The notes under the pieces: generated by a model | Told to the model about the DNA's origin: nothing | The model's input: the letters and a program-made list of their open reading frames with translations, nothing else | Database searches by the model: none | Part shown: piece after piece, positions 1-9,734 of the stretch | Numbering within the stretch: the first letter of the stretch is position 1 | How the letters are laid out: every line of letters starts with the position of its first letter | Translations under genes and position numbers: made by a program | Assembly (NCBI GenBank): GCA_029834535.1 | Contig: JAQMWT010000675.1 | Location: 279,169-343,168, forward strand | Length of the DNA: 64,000 bases | Reading direction: 5' to 3' | Origin: Chrysophaeum taylorii | Lineage: Eukaryota; Sar; Pelagophyceae; Pelagomonadales; Pelagomonadaceae

Positions 1-1
1 C

Positions 2-637
2 TGCGCCATTGCCGACGAGCTCGGGGGCGAGGGGCACAGGGCGCTCGCCGTGCCGTGCGACGTGAGCGACGCTGCGCAGGTCAAGAAGTTTCTCGAGGCG
101 GCGACGACGGCCTTTGGGAAAATCGATGTCCTCGTCAACAACGCGGGGCGCATCGATCCCGTCGCTCGGATCGAGGAGTCGGACGTCGACGAGTGGAGTA
201 AGACCGTCGACGTCAATCTCAAGGGTGTGTACTACGGGATGCGGTACGCCGCCGACCACATGACCGAGGGCGGGACCATCATCAACATCTCCTCGGGGGC
301 GGCCACCTCTGCCTTGGAAGGCTGGTCCCACTACTGTGCCACCAAGGCTGCTGTCTTGATGCTCACCAAGTGCGGCCACAAGGAGCTCGGCCCCAAGAAG
401 AAGATCCGCGTCGTCGGCCTCTCCCCCGGGACGGTGGCGACCGACATGCAGACGGTCATCAAGGCCTCGGGGATCAACCCCGTCTCCAAGCTCGACTGGT
501 CCAAGCATATTCCGCCGGAGTACGTCGCCAAAGCCGTCGCCTTCCTTGCCGGCCCTGGCGCCGACCCCTATCTGGGGACGGACTTTTCCCTCAAGACCAA
601 CGAGGGCCGCGCCGCTGTGGGCCTCCCCCCCCTATAA
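2..637 (+). CDS. Short-chain dehydrogenase/reductase, 3' part (5' end outside window)
   Basis: NAD(P)-dependent oxidoreductase of the SDR superfamily; substrate unknown. The frame is open from the left edge, so the N-terminal glycine-rich cofactor motif lies outside the window and no in-window start is proposed. Visible landmarks in order: an acidic D in PCDVSD (end of a Rossmann strand, typical of the adenine pocket), the NNAG structural motif, the catalytic Ser in INISSG, the catalytic pair in HYCATKAA (YxxxK), and a P-G-x-V-x-T-D/M segment after the catalytic Lys (LSPGTVATDM). About 210 residues are present, as expected when the first 30-50 of a ~250-residue classical SDR are missing. The C-terminal tail matches no subfamily I can name. 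It ends in TAA, 79 bp before the next start. The family call is secure; the reaction is not predictable. Confidence 0.9.
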   Translation, partial: CAIADELGGEGHRALAVPCDVSDAAQVKKFLEAATTAFGKIDVLVNNAGRIDPVARIEESDVDEWSKTVDVNLKGVYYGMRYAADHMTEGGTIINISSGAATSALEGWSHYCATKAAVLMLTKCGHKELGPKKKIRVVGLSPGTVATDMQTVIKASGINPVSKLDWSKHIPPEYVAKAVAFLAGPGADPYLGTDFSLKTNEGRAAVGLPPL

Positions 638-716
638 AATTAAATAACCCTCCGGTGTCGCGTCCCCAGCTTCTTTCTCCCTCCCTCCTGTGACGTCGTC
701 CTCAAGTAATAAAAAG

Positions 717-2237
717 ATGAGTTCTCTGCCGTACGAGGGGGACATGGGCGAGGCGATCCGCAGGGAAGACCGGTCGGCCGTGCGCGTGCTGATGGAGAAC
801 CGTAAGCGCGTCCCGAAGAAACGACAGGCGCCTCGGGAGGCGACGAGGTGGTGGCACCGACTCAAGGATGTTGACCCGATCTCGCTAGAACCGCTTTCCG
901 AACTGGAATATCCGCCATACAAGTGCGGGACGCACAACGTGGACGGGCGGGTGCTCGCGTTCTACGTGGTGAGCACGGGGACCTTCCAGAACCCGATGAC
1001 GCGGGATCCGTTAACTCTCGAAGACTGCGCGCGTCTCGACGCTTACCTCGAGCGAAACGGCTTAACCGAGGCTCGCGTCGCCGAGGCCTTTCGGCTTCGC
1101 GAGTCAATCCGAACGGGCGATTCGGCGACGGCCGAAACCCAGCGCCGACACGCGACGGCCGTGCTCCATCGCCTCTTCCGGTACACGCGGCACGGCGACG
1201 TCGGCGGCGGATCGACTATCGCGGCCGGCCTGGAGGAGGAGGAGGAGGAGGAGGAGGAGGAGGAGGAGGAAGAGGAGGAGGAGGACTTTCCGAGCTTGGT
1301 GGGGAACGAGGTGGAGGCCGCGAACGCTGTCGCAGCGAACCACCAGGCTAACTGGGCGCGCGCGACGAACCGGAGCGCGCCCGCGGCAGAAGTCGACTTC
1401 CCGGCGTTGCCGGGCAGCCGCGCGGCGCTCGTTCCGGACCAGGCTCCGCGCTTCCGGAACGCGGTGACCTCGTACGCGACGACGCTCCACGAGCAGCGCG
1501 ACGACGCGGCCGTCGCGCGCATCGCGCCCCTGGCGCAGGCGTCCTTCCCGTCGCTTCCTCCGGCCGCGCGCGCCGAGCAGTACCAGGCTCTGGCGGTGGC
1601 CCAGATGCGCGCGAGACCTGTGAGTCGCCCCGAATTGACCAAAAGGGAACGGGAGCGGCTCAGGAGGCGAGAGAAAAAGAAGCAGGGCTCGGTGCTGGCG
1701 CGCGTGGCAGCCATCGCTGGCGAGGACGGACTCGCGAGACTCAGAGAATGTGCGCTTTCCTTCCGCCGCGGCGACATCGACGCCCCTCAGTTCTTTGCGT
1801 CCGCCCACCAGATCATCCCGGACGCCTTCGACGACCTCTTCCCTGCCTTCATCGCTCTCATTCCCGACCCGGGCCCGAGGGCCGAACTCCAGGCCCTCCT
1901 CGTTGTCAACCAAGTACCGGCACCACCGGTACCGGTACCGGCGCCAGTGCCGGCTACGGCGATAATGCCCCCCCCCGTCGTCGTGGTCGACCCATCACCA
2001 ACGTCGCGGGCGCCACCGCCGCCGCGACGGGTGCGCGAAGCCGACTTTCCCACGCTTGGCTCCTCCCCGGCACCACCCCGGCGCAACAACGCCCCCCAAA
2101 AAAAGAAAACTGGGGCTTCCACGGGCTGGGCCGCTGCCCTCAAGCAGTACGGCGCTGGGAGGACGACAGCCACCTCGGGCTCCAGCAAGAAGACCGGCAT
2201 CAGCGTTGTCGTCCCCAAGGCTAAAGCATCCTCTTAA
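717..2237 (+). CDS. DFPxL-repeat protein with RING/U-box-like N-terminus and ZNF598/Hel2-like C-terminal region
   Basis: 506-residue protein. I start it at the ATG at 717; the frame runs upstream to a GTG at 690 but no earlier ATG exists. Near the N-terminus a segment reads DPISLEPL...FQNPMTRDPLT, which resembles a U-box/RING-like fold without obvious zinc ligands. A run of 20 or so Glu (bases 1232-1285) follows. Short motifs DFPSL, DFPAL, FPSLP and DFPTL recur along the chain; such motifs occur in the C-terminal half of ZNF598/Hel2 ribosome-quality-control ligases. Around residues 330-400 there is a helical segment (FRRGDIDAPQFF...IPDPGPRAELQALL) resembling the C-terminal Hel2/ZNF598 domain. 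The canonical RING and C2H2 fingers of ZNF598 are absent, so it may be a distant relative or a lineage-specific family. The tail is Pro- and Lys-rich. Translation-linked function is inference only. Confidence 0.55.
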   Translation: MSSLPYEGDMGEAIRREDRSAVRVLMENRKRVPKKRQAPREATRWWHRLKDVDPISLEPLSELEYPPYKCGTHNVDGRVLAFYVVSTGTFQNPMTRDPLTLEDCARLDAYLERNGLTEARVAEAFRLRESIRTGDSATAETQRRHATAVLHRLFRYTRHGDVGGGSTIAAGLEEEEEEEEEEEEEEEEEDFPSLVGNEVEAANAVAANHQANWARATNRSAPAAEVDFPALPGSRAALVPDQAPRFRNAVTSYATTLHEQRDDAAVARIAPLAQASFPSLPPAARAEQYQALAVAQMRARPVSRPELTKRERERLRRREKKKQGSVLARVAAIAGEDGLARLRECALSFRRGDIDAPQFFASAHQIIPDAFDDLFPAFIALIPDPGPRAELQALLVVNQVPAPPVPVPAPVPATAIMPPPVVVVDPSPTSRAPPPPRRVREADFPTLGSSPAPPRRNNAPQKKKTGASTGWAAALKQYGAGRTTATSGSSKKTGISVVVPKAKASS

Positions 2238-3454
2238 TTCTACTAGCAGAGCGATTTATCGATCTGATGGCATCGGATCGATATAGATCTGATGGCAGTA
2301 TCGGATCGGATCAGTCGATCGATTTGCACCTCTAAGTAAATGCAGAAAGGGCGGCATCGGACACATCGGACATTTCAGTACAATCAACAACCATAGTGAG
2401 AACAGCACTGACCAACAGGGACTCTTAGCAGTCGACCTTTAAAGACCTCCAGAGCGCTACACTATAATGTGTACGACACTGGCATTCCCTACTCCTTCTT
2501 TCACACTTCTTCTTCTACTTGAGGGTTTTCTCTTCGTAATACGGCTTTTTCCCTCTCCTACCTTACCCTTCCGCAATTACTTATTTCATGACTATGAAGA
2601 ATTAGTCCGAAGCTCTCTTCCAACAAGGAGTGCAAACGAAAATGTAGATTTCCGGCATAACGTATAGGCCTCTGTGGCAGTAACGCCCATTCCCCGCGCT
2701 TGCCTGCCTGCCACCTGACTTACCCTGATTGTTGCTTTGGTGCTGACCTTGCAATTATGGGGGGGAGTGTCATCTTGACATCCTCACCTGTACTCCCACG
2801 AAACCCAATGTACCAGGCATTTGTATTGCTTTCTTCCTGTCTTCTTGCTATTACCCTCATTTTGATTGTCCGATTTCGTGATGCCGTGAGGTGTTTACGC
2901 TGAGATCGGGCGTGTGGTGGTTTCACCCGCGGTTCGGGTTGGGAGAAAGGGTTGTTGAGGCCCCTGGTCCGGCCAAGAGGGGCGGGTATCCGAGAGAAAA
3001 ACCACTACAGTGGTCTCAGAAACGGGAATCGATAGTCCAACTCCCGGACTATCGATCTCCTGTTTTTCGGCGGCGAGTCGGTTCGTAACGATCGAGTGAG
3101 TGCGAAGCCGACGCATTTGCGAGTGAAGATCCAGGGGATCACGGGTACCGCCGCGGGGTTCATTTTACGTGATTCGGATCGAACGGAGAGCGGAGTCACT
3201 ACGACTCATTATGGCAACAAACATAAGCCCCAACCTAGCTCGCGCGAGGCTGACCACCTCCCTGACGGCGAGCGACAGCACCGGGAAGACCGTCCATAGT
3301 CTTCACGCGCAAGTTAAAATACTTCCGTGAGACCAGCGCACCGGTACCAGCGCGCAGTCAGACGGCTGCCGGCAATTGTCGTCAGACGAAAAAAAATACA
3401 ACAAGTGAGTTGTGAGCGTTCGGATTAATCCTATTATCCGGGCAAAGCGCGGTC
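2238..3454. other. Intergenic DNA and presumed 5' end of the left retroelement
   Basis: No convincing gene. From about 2255 to 2330 the sequence is a degenerate run of GATCGAT/GATCTGATGGC/GGATCG units. From about 2690 to 2890 it is T-rich and AT-richer than the genes. From about 2890 to 3400 it becomes GC-richer and probably holds the leader (and possibly an LTR) of the retroelement. I could not find a matching copy of this stretch elsewhere in the window, so no LTR can be claimed. Confidence 0.5.
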
Positions 3455-6400
3455 ATGGCAGAGAGGCCAATGACAGAACGACCGCAGTGGTTTCGGGACG
3501 CACAGGAGCGTCTGCAACGATTCAGTGCAGCGACTCCGCTTTCGTATATTGGAAGAACACCGTTGAGTATGCCCTTTCAACGGCCGGAAGCCGAGGAAAG
3601 CGGCATCAGAAGAGAGGCAAGGTCATCGGACAGCCTCGACAACCCCCCAAGCGTGATAATCCTTCCGGATCCACGCGCTGGCGAAGGGGGAGCTACGGTT
3701 GCGCCAGACGCAACTTCAAGACCGGGTGAGCCGACGTTCCCGCACGCACGACCCTACGAACGTGCGATGAATACTACGGAGCCATCTCGAGCGGAACCCG
3801 GACCGTTTACGGCGATGCGTGGACCAGAGGAGAGTACACCTCCTAGCCACCATCCGCGAATACGAGAGCGACAGATTTTCGCGTGGATACCGACCCCGAG
3901 ATTCTGCAGACCATCAACGAACGATTCGAAATGTACCAGTCGCAGATCGAGCAAGTCATACGTGAACTTGAGCGCACCCGCCGCGACGCGCAACAACGAC
4001 GCTCAGAAGTGGAGCGGCAGCGGATCGACAACGACCGACTTCGACGAATGGTGGAGGAATCCACGCGGGCGCATGCTCGAGAGGCACGGCCAGCCTCTCC
4101 GGATGCTACGCGTGTTACGCCCGAAGAAGATGACGCTGCATCGGCACTGACCGACGATCAGCCACCGCGAAGTCGACCGGAGCCTACCCCGCAGCATCAT
4201 ACTGACCCGGGTTCAGCACATCCTCGTAACGAAGAAGATAAGCTTCGGGTCAAGAAGGGAGCTGCTGGTATGACTCGTATCACGTTTTCGAATCTCAGTG
4301 GGCAAATTACGAAGGACCGGGTGGAGGTGAATGCGTGGTGGATGCAATTGCAGCGTAAGATGGAAGGCGAGATCATGCCGCATGAAGGATGTGTGAACAT
4401 GCAGCTAGAAGCCACTGAGGACGATTGTCATGCGACTCTCACGGCTGCTGTTGACGAGAATGAAGTCGAGGAGGATGTCTTGAGTGACAGTCCTCCTCCT
4501 CAGCCACCTCCAGATGAAGAAGTGAAAAAAAAACACCAGAAATGGAGATGGAGGCGACTGATAAGGACCTGCTATCTAAGCACGCCTCCTTGGTTTGGAT
4601 ACCCATCACCTACACCTTTGTCGTCGTCTACTTTGCTGGCGCTGGAGGATCAACGTTGGGTATCCGGCGATGCAATGAGCTATATGGCAGTTCATTTCGC
4701 ATTGTCCTGGCTTTGGATGCTTGTCCTCAAGCCCGAGCCACCTTTGAGCTCAATTTTCCGAAGATTCCCTATGTTTTGCATGAGATGGGGAAATCTCATC
4801 GTCGTACATACGACTTGGTGTTGTCGTATTTACACTCAGATTTTTGGAAGCACTCTTATTTTCACGCCAGTCCGCCGTGTATCTATGGATCGACTGCCAA
4901 TTTGCGCTACAGGGACGCACGCAAGGGCGCTACTATTACTTCTTGGGTCCTGCGTCATTTCCGCAACGCACCTTATGTGATTGGACGATGGACGCTCGAG
5001 CAGGAACCATCAGTGATCCCTTTTGTGCTTCACCAATTTTATGTGCCGCGTATTGTTGATTTCTATAGTATCACGCCAGAGCTGCTGTGCTCGCGCACGC
5101 GCCTACTTGCTTGCAGTGTTCGCTTGGAACTGCCGTTATTATCGCGTGTACCACCGAATTTACGGGACCGTTTTGGCCCAGCGTTGGGATTTACAGGTGG
5201 TCACCCGCTCATTATAGTGAACAGTTTCTCATCTACGCGCCCGGCTATCGGCCCTGCCTTTACGGTGACGCGCAATAAGCTCCGCTTAGGACCTCATTTC
5301 TCGAACACCCGTCCACTCACTTTGCAGATGCACCAGGAAATTATGACCGTTCCTGCTACGTGGCAATGGGGTGCAACAGTTTACGAGACAGTAGCTATGA
5401 AGATGCTTGGCAGTATGGTGCCACCCGCGACTATGACGCGGATTGCGCTAGCAGTGCACAATTCGTTTGAACCTTCACTTCGAAATTTGGGTAAGTTGCG
5501 GAATATTGCGACGACTACTCTAGCCCAACCTGATCACCATATTCTACGGTTTTCACCTTTTGTTGTAGAGTCGCGCATTCCAACGCTCGACCCTGCCACT
5601 CGAAGTGTATCATGGATTGCGCCCGATGAACTCTATTCTCCTGCGAGTCCTGCACCATCCGCTGCTGCCACCACCACCCCGCCACCGCCTTCAGTTACAT
5701 CGCCTGGGACGGCTTCATCTTTTGCAGGGGGCACCGTCGCCAATGCTGTTATGCAGAGCAACCAAGTTGATAACCAGCCCTCCGCAACTGCTGAAGAAGA
5801 AGGCACCGCGAAAGAGCGACCAGCGTATTTCAATACGTACGACGTTCTGTGGGCGGACGCGCCTCACGACGAATATGGTCAACCTTCACCGGTGATGCCT
5901 CCTCATTTAGCGGATCAGGAGAGCATGCAGGTCATCCCTCCGACCGTCGCGCAGGTCGAAGAGGCGATGACTGAATTGGGTAATACAGAGCATCCTGCCT
6001 TAGATGATGACGAGAAGCTGATGATGAAGCATTTAATCTCGTATTCGTGGGCATTTTTCGATGATGTGATGAGACCTGTTGATTCACCTGAAGTGACGCT
6101 CCGGTTCAAAGAAGAGAACCCGACTCCCGTCAAACTCTCGCCATATCGGTTGTCGAAAGAAAAGACTGAATGTTTGCGGATGCAGATTGAAGCATGGACC
6201 CGAGACGGAGTTATTCGTCCCGCGAATTCTCCATGGGGTTTCCCTATTTTGATGTTGCCTAAGAAAGGTGCTGAGCCTGGCACTTCCAATGCTTACAGAG
6301 CAGCTGTCGACCTACGGAGCCTCAATGCATTGCTCAAGGATGATAGCTGGCCGAGTGTGAGCATGACTGACGCGTTGATGTTTCTCATTGACAAGTTTTG

Positions 6401-6918
6401 TCGTTCCAGTTTGGATATTCGTTGGGGCTATCACAATTTACGATTGTCGCTGGATGCACAAGATGTGGTCACCTTCACTAGTCCTCTGGGAGCGTACAGC
6501 TACATGCGTCTACCTTTGGGAGTCAAACCAGCCGAAAGTTTGTTTTGCAAGGAGTTGAACATTGACTTGTCGCAATGGCTATATCGTGACCTCGTGGCAT
6601 ATATCGACGATATTCTCGCCGGTCACGCAGATACAAAGAATCACTTGCAGTGCCTTGTGCAAGTTATTCCCCATCTCGCCTTGAAGGGGTACAGCGCCAA
6701 GATCAAGAAGATTCATTTTATGCAAGAAGTTATTGAGTTTTTGGGTCATTTATCTACCCCGAACGGACTTCTTCCATCACCAAGATCTTTAGAAGCTATC
6801 AGACACATGCCAATTCCTGGCACTTTGTCAGATGCTGACCCTAAGAAGCAAGTGCGATCTTTCCTTGGAATGGGGAGCTTTTGCCGGCGTTATGTAAGGA
6901 ATTTTGCGAACCTTACCC
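3400..6918 (+). mobile_element. Left Ty3/gypsy-type retroelement carrying a cytosine methyltransferase, 3'-truncated
   Basis: A retroelement fragment in the order gag-like region, C5-cytosine methyltransferase domain, reverse transcriptase. It stops abruptly after the RT thumb/connection (coding ...CRRYVRNFANLT) at 6918, where the inverted repeat of a DNA transposon begins. RNase H, integrase and a 3' LTR are therefore absent, and no continuation is visible right of that transposon (14233 onward). No protease is recognisable between gag and DNMT, which suggests an internal deletion. Base composition is clearly less GC-rich than that of neighbouring host genes. The left boundary is approximate. 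The right-hand copy (56.2-63.5 kb) shows what the missing 3' part should contain. Confidence 0.8.
3455..4530 (+). pseudogene. Gag-like region of the left retroelement (frame-shifted)
   Basis: Two overlapping frames together make a gag-like protein. The first starts at ATG 3455 (MAERPMTERPQW...) and reads sensibly to about 3870. The second carries on from about 3883 with a strong coiled coil rich in Gln, Arg and Glu (INERFEMYQSQIEQV...), then a segment with an N-A-W-W pattern at about 4255-4400 reminiscent of the retrotransposon gag core. It ends in an acidic, Pro-rich linker just before the methyltransferase. The jump of frame near 3870-3885 is either a disabling indel or a programmed shift; I favour decay because the rest of the element is also truncated. 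No zinc knuckle (CCHC) is visible. Identification rests on position upstream of the enzymes plus the coiled coil, not on clear homology. Confidence 0.5.
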
Positions 6919-6962
6919 TGATCGCCGACCGCATGGTTGCGATGGAGGACGGTGCCTCATGA
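4542..6962 (+). CDS. Fused C5-cytosine DNA methyltransferase-reverse transcriptase polyprotein (Ty3/gypsy-type)
   Basis: One open frame of 806 codons. Residues ~30-310 look like a C5-cytosine DNA methyltransferase: motif I FAGAGGSTLGI (SAM binding), motif II VLALDAC, motif IV ASPPC with the catalytic Cys, a Glu in LEQEPS standing for motif VI, motif VIII-like CSRTRLL, motif IX-like RPLTLQMHQEIMTVP, and motif X-like GSMVPP in place of GNxVPP. A Pro/Thr/Ser-rich linker (~360-420) leads to a Ty3/gypsy reverse transcriptase (~470-790) with GVIRPANSPWGFP, AAVDLRSLN, LPLGVKPA and the catalytic YIDD box, then the LGH...TPNG and FLGMGSFCRRYV landmarks. The last ~15 codons lie inside the inverted repeat of the adjoining DNA transposon, so the C-terminus is artificial. 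No stop interrupts DNMT or RT. The expected role is to methylate DNA, perhaps the element's own copies; activity is unproven. Confidence 0.85.
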   Translation: MEMEATDKDLLSKHASLVWIPITYTFVVVYFAGAGGSTLGIRRCNELYGSSFRIVLALDACPQARATFELNFPKIPYVLHEMGKSHRRTYDLVLSYLHSDFWKHSYFHASPPCIYGSTANLRYRDARKGATITSWVLRHFRNAPYVIGRWTLEQEPSVIPFVLHQFYVPRIVDFYSITPELLCSRTRLLACSVRLELPLLSRVPPNLRDRFGPALGFTGGHPLIIVNSFSSTRPAIGPAFTVTRNKLRLGPHFSNTRPLTLQMHQEIMTVPATWQWGATVYETVAMKMLGSMVPPATMTRIALAVHNSFEPSLRNLGKLRNIATTTLAQPDHHILRFSPFVVESRIPTLDPATRSVSWIAPDELYSPASPAPSAAATTTPPPPSVTSPGTASSFAGGTVANAVMQSNQVDNQPSATAEEEGTAKERPAYFNTYDVLWADAPHDEYGQPSPVMPPHLADQESMQVIPPTVAQVEEAMTELGNTEHPALDDDEKLMMKHLISYSWAFFDDVMRPVDSPEVTLRFKEENPTPVKLSPYRLSKEKTECLRMQIEAWTRDGVIRPANSPWGFPILMLPKKGAEPGTSNAYRAAVDLRSLNALLKDDSWPSVSMTDALMFLIDKFCRSSLDIRWGYHNLRLSLDAQDVVTFTSPLGAYSYMRLPLGVKPAESLFCKELNIDLSQWLYRDLVAYIDDILAGHADTKNHLQCLVQVIPHLALKGYSAKIKKIHFMQEVIEFLGHLSTPNGLLPSPRSLEAIRHMPIPGTLSDADPKKQVRSFLGMGSFCRRYVRNFANLTLIADRMVAMEDGAS

Positions 6963-7173
6963 ATCCTGAGCCTTGCGAGGGCATCCGCCCTCCCGGCGTA
7001 GGTTGGCACCTAATCGCCTCTCGGGCGGGCCGGTTGGCAGCCGGAACGTTCGCAGTGGGACGGGGTATGGCCGGGGGGCGCAGACGGAAGGTTATCGACG
7101 AGTTGGTTGTCAGTCACATCGCGGTCTCCTCGTCGCATGGCGACAAGTTTGATGGTCACTCTCCGCCGACCGA
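6919..7173 (+). repeat. Left terminal inverted repeat of the MULE
   Basis: About 255 bp that match the reverse complement of 13977-14232 with scattered substitutions and small indels. The shared outer tip is TGATCGCCGACC, and the shared core includes GAGGGCATCCGCCCTCCC and GACGAGTTGGTTGTC. Similarity fades after about 7173. Confidence 0.9.
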
Positions 7174-7708
7174 CCTTTCGGCGCTCCTCGTCTACAGGCC
7201 CGTGATTCCGGACTGGCTCCTGTCGGTCCGGCCTGGCTCCCATGCTCGGGAGAGGTCTGAAGTTAGTTAAGTTAGTTTGGGCGGAGTAGCCCCAAGTCCA
7301 GCCCCCGGGGGGAGTCGACTGGTGCCCCCCCCCCCTGCAGCCTTCGGCCGCGACGAGCTCCCCGTCCGTGTGGGCGATACCCCCCCAGATAACGTAAAAT
7401 AGAAAAGAATAAAGAAAACAATTCTAAAGAACAACAAAAAAATAAAAAGTGAAAAAACTAAAAAAAAAAAGTTAAAAAACTAAAAAAAAATTAAATAAAC
7501 AATAAAACTACCTACCTAACTAACTAACTCACTAAAAAAATATATTTAAAATATATCAAAAAAAAATAAAAAAAATATAAAAATCATATAGAAATAAATA
7601 AATAACCCATCGAGTCCAAGCCGTCAGGAGCCGCGCGTACGGTTGGTCCTTCTCGGCGCGCGCTTGGGAGCTAGCCTCCGCCTCCTCATCGCGGGCAGCC
7701 TCCTGGGC
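7174..7708. other. MULE subterminal DNA with an A-rich low-complexity tract
   Basis: No gene. A C/G homopolymer-rich stretch (~7290-7340) is followed from about 7390 to 7612 by strongly A-rich sequence made of AAATAAA/AAAAAT-type units with short TAAC runs. On the minus strand this lies just beyond the 3' end of the leftward gene, and could serve as a polyadenylation or AT-rich boundary region. Confidence 0.6.
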
Positions 7709-8741
7709 TTATCGCGTGCTGAGAATGTTCGACAGCTTGGCCGAACCGTAGCCGCCAGTGACCCGGACCTTGGAGACGACTTTCTCGCGAGTCGGCTTTG
7801 CCACCTCCAACGTGCCGGCGTCCTTAGGGTCGACCTCACGTTCAGACTGATGCTTGATGATGGCCTCGGCCTGCTCGAGCTTGGACTTGAGGTACTCGAC
7901 CGAGTCTTTCTCGACGCACTCGGGCGACTTGATGGTCAGGTCGAAATTGGGCTTCCTGCTGACTGGAGAAAGCGATTGCATGTTGAATTTGGAGCGATCG
8001 ACATTATCCGGCGCCAGGTGCGTCTGCTCGATGCCCACCTTGCTGAAGGAGTTGACGCGATCCGTGGGAGTGCTCCAAAACCTGCGCGAGGATGCTCGCA
8101 GTGCTCCTCAACAATCACGTCGGAGTTCACCGTGACCTCCAACTTCCGTTGGAACTTCTTGGTGAGCCGGCTCGAATGCCGCGAGTGGAAGCCGAGGAAG
8201 AACTTGTCGGAGTGCAACTTGCCGCACAAAGTCCCGTAGGCGGCCTTGGTGAATAGCACGTGCTTCCAGCCACCCTCGCGGTTCTGGGCGCGCCGCGCGA
8301 GTAAGATGTGGCGCACCTTCTTGCCCAGCTCACGCTCGGGGGTCGCGTCCTGCACCAGGTTCCTCGCGATCGCATATTCACCAGGGCGTTGTCTTCGAGG
8401 TCTGTCAGAATCGACTGGTCCCGACGTTCCCCTCGAGGGGATAATCGAGCTGCCCCAAAGAAATTCATTCCTTCCGCTCGGGGTGATTCGACAAACACGT
8501 CTTCACTCCGACGCCTTCCTCCTGACATTTGTTCTGGGCATCCGCGAAAACCAGCTACTGCTTCCGCTTCTTTGCAGCAACGGCACCCGCTTTCACCTTG
8601 TCGAAAGAGCGCTTCTTCTTGGGTGCTTCCTTCGCCGCCTGGCGCTTCGCCCGCGCCGACTTGGGCTTGGGGCCAGGCTTTCCCGACTTCACTATCGTAG
8701 TTGTCCGCGACACCGCTCTTTTGTGCTTGTGAAAGAAGCAA
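7709..8741 (-). pseudogene. Unrecognised second gene of the MULE (frame-broken or intron-containing)
   Basis: Coding-looking pieces on the minus strand, none in one frame throughout. From the 5' side: a short Lys/Pro/Ala-rich basic segment (8.58-8.71 kb, with KPGPKPKSARAK and APKKKR, nuclear-localisation-like); then about 90 residues at 8.10-8.40 kb reading RNLVQDATPEREL...HSDKFFLGFHSRHSSR; then about 110 residues at 7.71-8.04 kb with KSPECVEKDSVEYLKSKLEQAEA, a probable helix or coiled coil. A shift of one base separates the last two pieces. I recognise no family. It is transcribed divergently from the transposase, with ~205 bp between the two starts, so it may be an accessory transposon protein, but nothing in the sequence proves that. 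Confidence 0.4.
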
Positions 8742-8789
8742 TTTTAGGTATCGAGTGATTTTTTTTTGGGAAAAGTCAAGTTTCCAACC

Positions 8790-8880
8790 ACCATGTATGT
8801 TTGGTCACCGTAAATCCCCAACAAGTTTGGTCACTTAAGTTTAGTCAATCCGTATCTTGGCTGACTAAACTTATGCTTGA
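8790..8880. repeat. GACCAAACTT motif cluster 1 (between the divergent MULE genes)
   Basis: Four imperfect copies of AAGTTTGGTCA or its complement in ~90 bp, mostly in the inverted sense (TGTTTGGTCACC, AAGTTTGGTCAC, AAGTTTAGTCAA, TGACTAAACTTA). It lies in the shared promoter interval between the second gene and the transposase. Confidence 0.7.
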
Positions 8881-8946
8881 GGAAAGCAAGGATAGGGCTC
8901 GCTGACAAAACAAGGCCCGCTGTGATCAAGCATTTGGAGGTTCTGC

Positions 8947-9600
8947 ATGTCGCGTCGTGACTCCGGAGCGTCCTTCGACTTCGACACGGATGACGAGGAG
9001 GTCGATATCGACGAGGGCTTCGCTCAGGTCGAGCGGGACCGTGCTGGTATCACGCTGACGTCGGGCGACGACGACACCAAGAACGGCAAGCGTGGCCTGA
9101 CGAAGGTTAACGATTGTGACAGATCGCCGCGTACGCTGTCGCAGCTCAGAATGTTCAAGCACCACGTTTCGCTGCTTTCACGCTACCCGACGAAATCCGA
9201 ATTTAGTATGTGCGTTCGGGAAGAGGCCGAGTTGCAGCAGAAGATGGTCGACACGGGGGGGAAGCAACAGCGTGCATAACATGATCAATACCGCGACGGC
9301 GTTGTCGTTCAAGTGTAAAGTAGAGGGCTGCGGCTTCTTTAAGCGCGCTGCTCGTCGTGATGGGCTTATAGACTTTGTCGTCACGCATGATGAACCTCAC
9401 ACAGGAGTTTTTACACCGACGAAAACCCAGCCCAAGTCGAACTACCGCGCAGAGCACTTCTTACAGGCCGTGACGACCATCATCAAGAAGGGCTCTATGG
9501 AGAGCAAGTCAGGAGGCACTACTCGGAAAGGCGTCTGGTAGATGTCCACAACAACGTCATCAAGGAAAGGCTCAATGAGATGACGAACCGTGAGCATACA
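8947..9600 (+). pseudogene. MULE transposase, N-terminal part with zinc-binding domain (frame-shifted)
   Basis: Begins at ATG 8947 with an acidic stretch (FDFDTDDEEVDIDEG) and reads on to about 9255. There a run of six G (in ACACGGGGGGGAAG) marks a one-base frame change, after which the sense continues in the frame of 9116-9541. That part contains FKCKVEGCGFFKRAARRDG...VVTHDEPHTG, a C-x4-C ... H-x4-H pattern similar to the WRKY/GCM1- or FLYWCH-like DNA-binding finger at the start of many MULE transposases. A further coding-looking stretch (RRHYSERRLVDVHNNV...) occurs in yet another frame at 9510-9620, where an intron or second indel is needed. Product: presumed DNA-binding region that recognises the transposon ends. 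Confidence 0.6.
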
Positions 9601-9734
9601 CTCTCATCCGTCGAGAACATCTAGCTCAAGTCATCCTAGCGCTCTTGGGAAACGAGGAGAGGAACGCGGTATCAGCGGTGTCTTGCGCAGGTCTTGTTTG
9701 TGGCTGTTGTCCTGCGAGGAGGTGCATGTGTGTG

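Noticed and set aside
1232-1285. Poly-Glu tract read as poly-Ser or poly-Gly genes in other frames
   Set aside because: Simple (GAG)n repeat within the DFPxL gene; the other frames are shadows.
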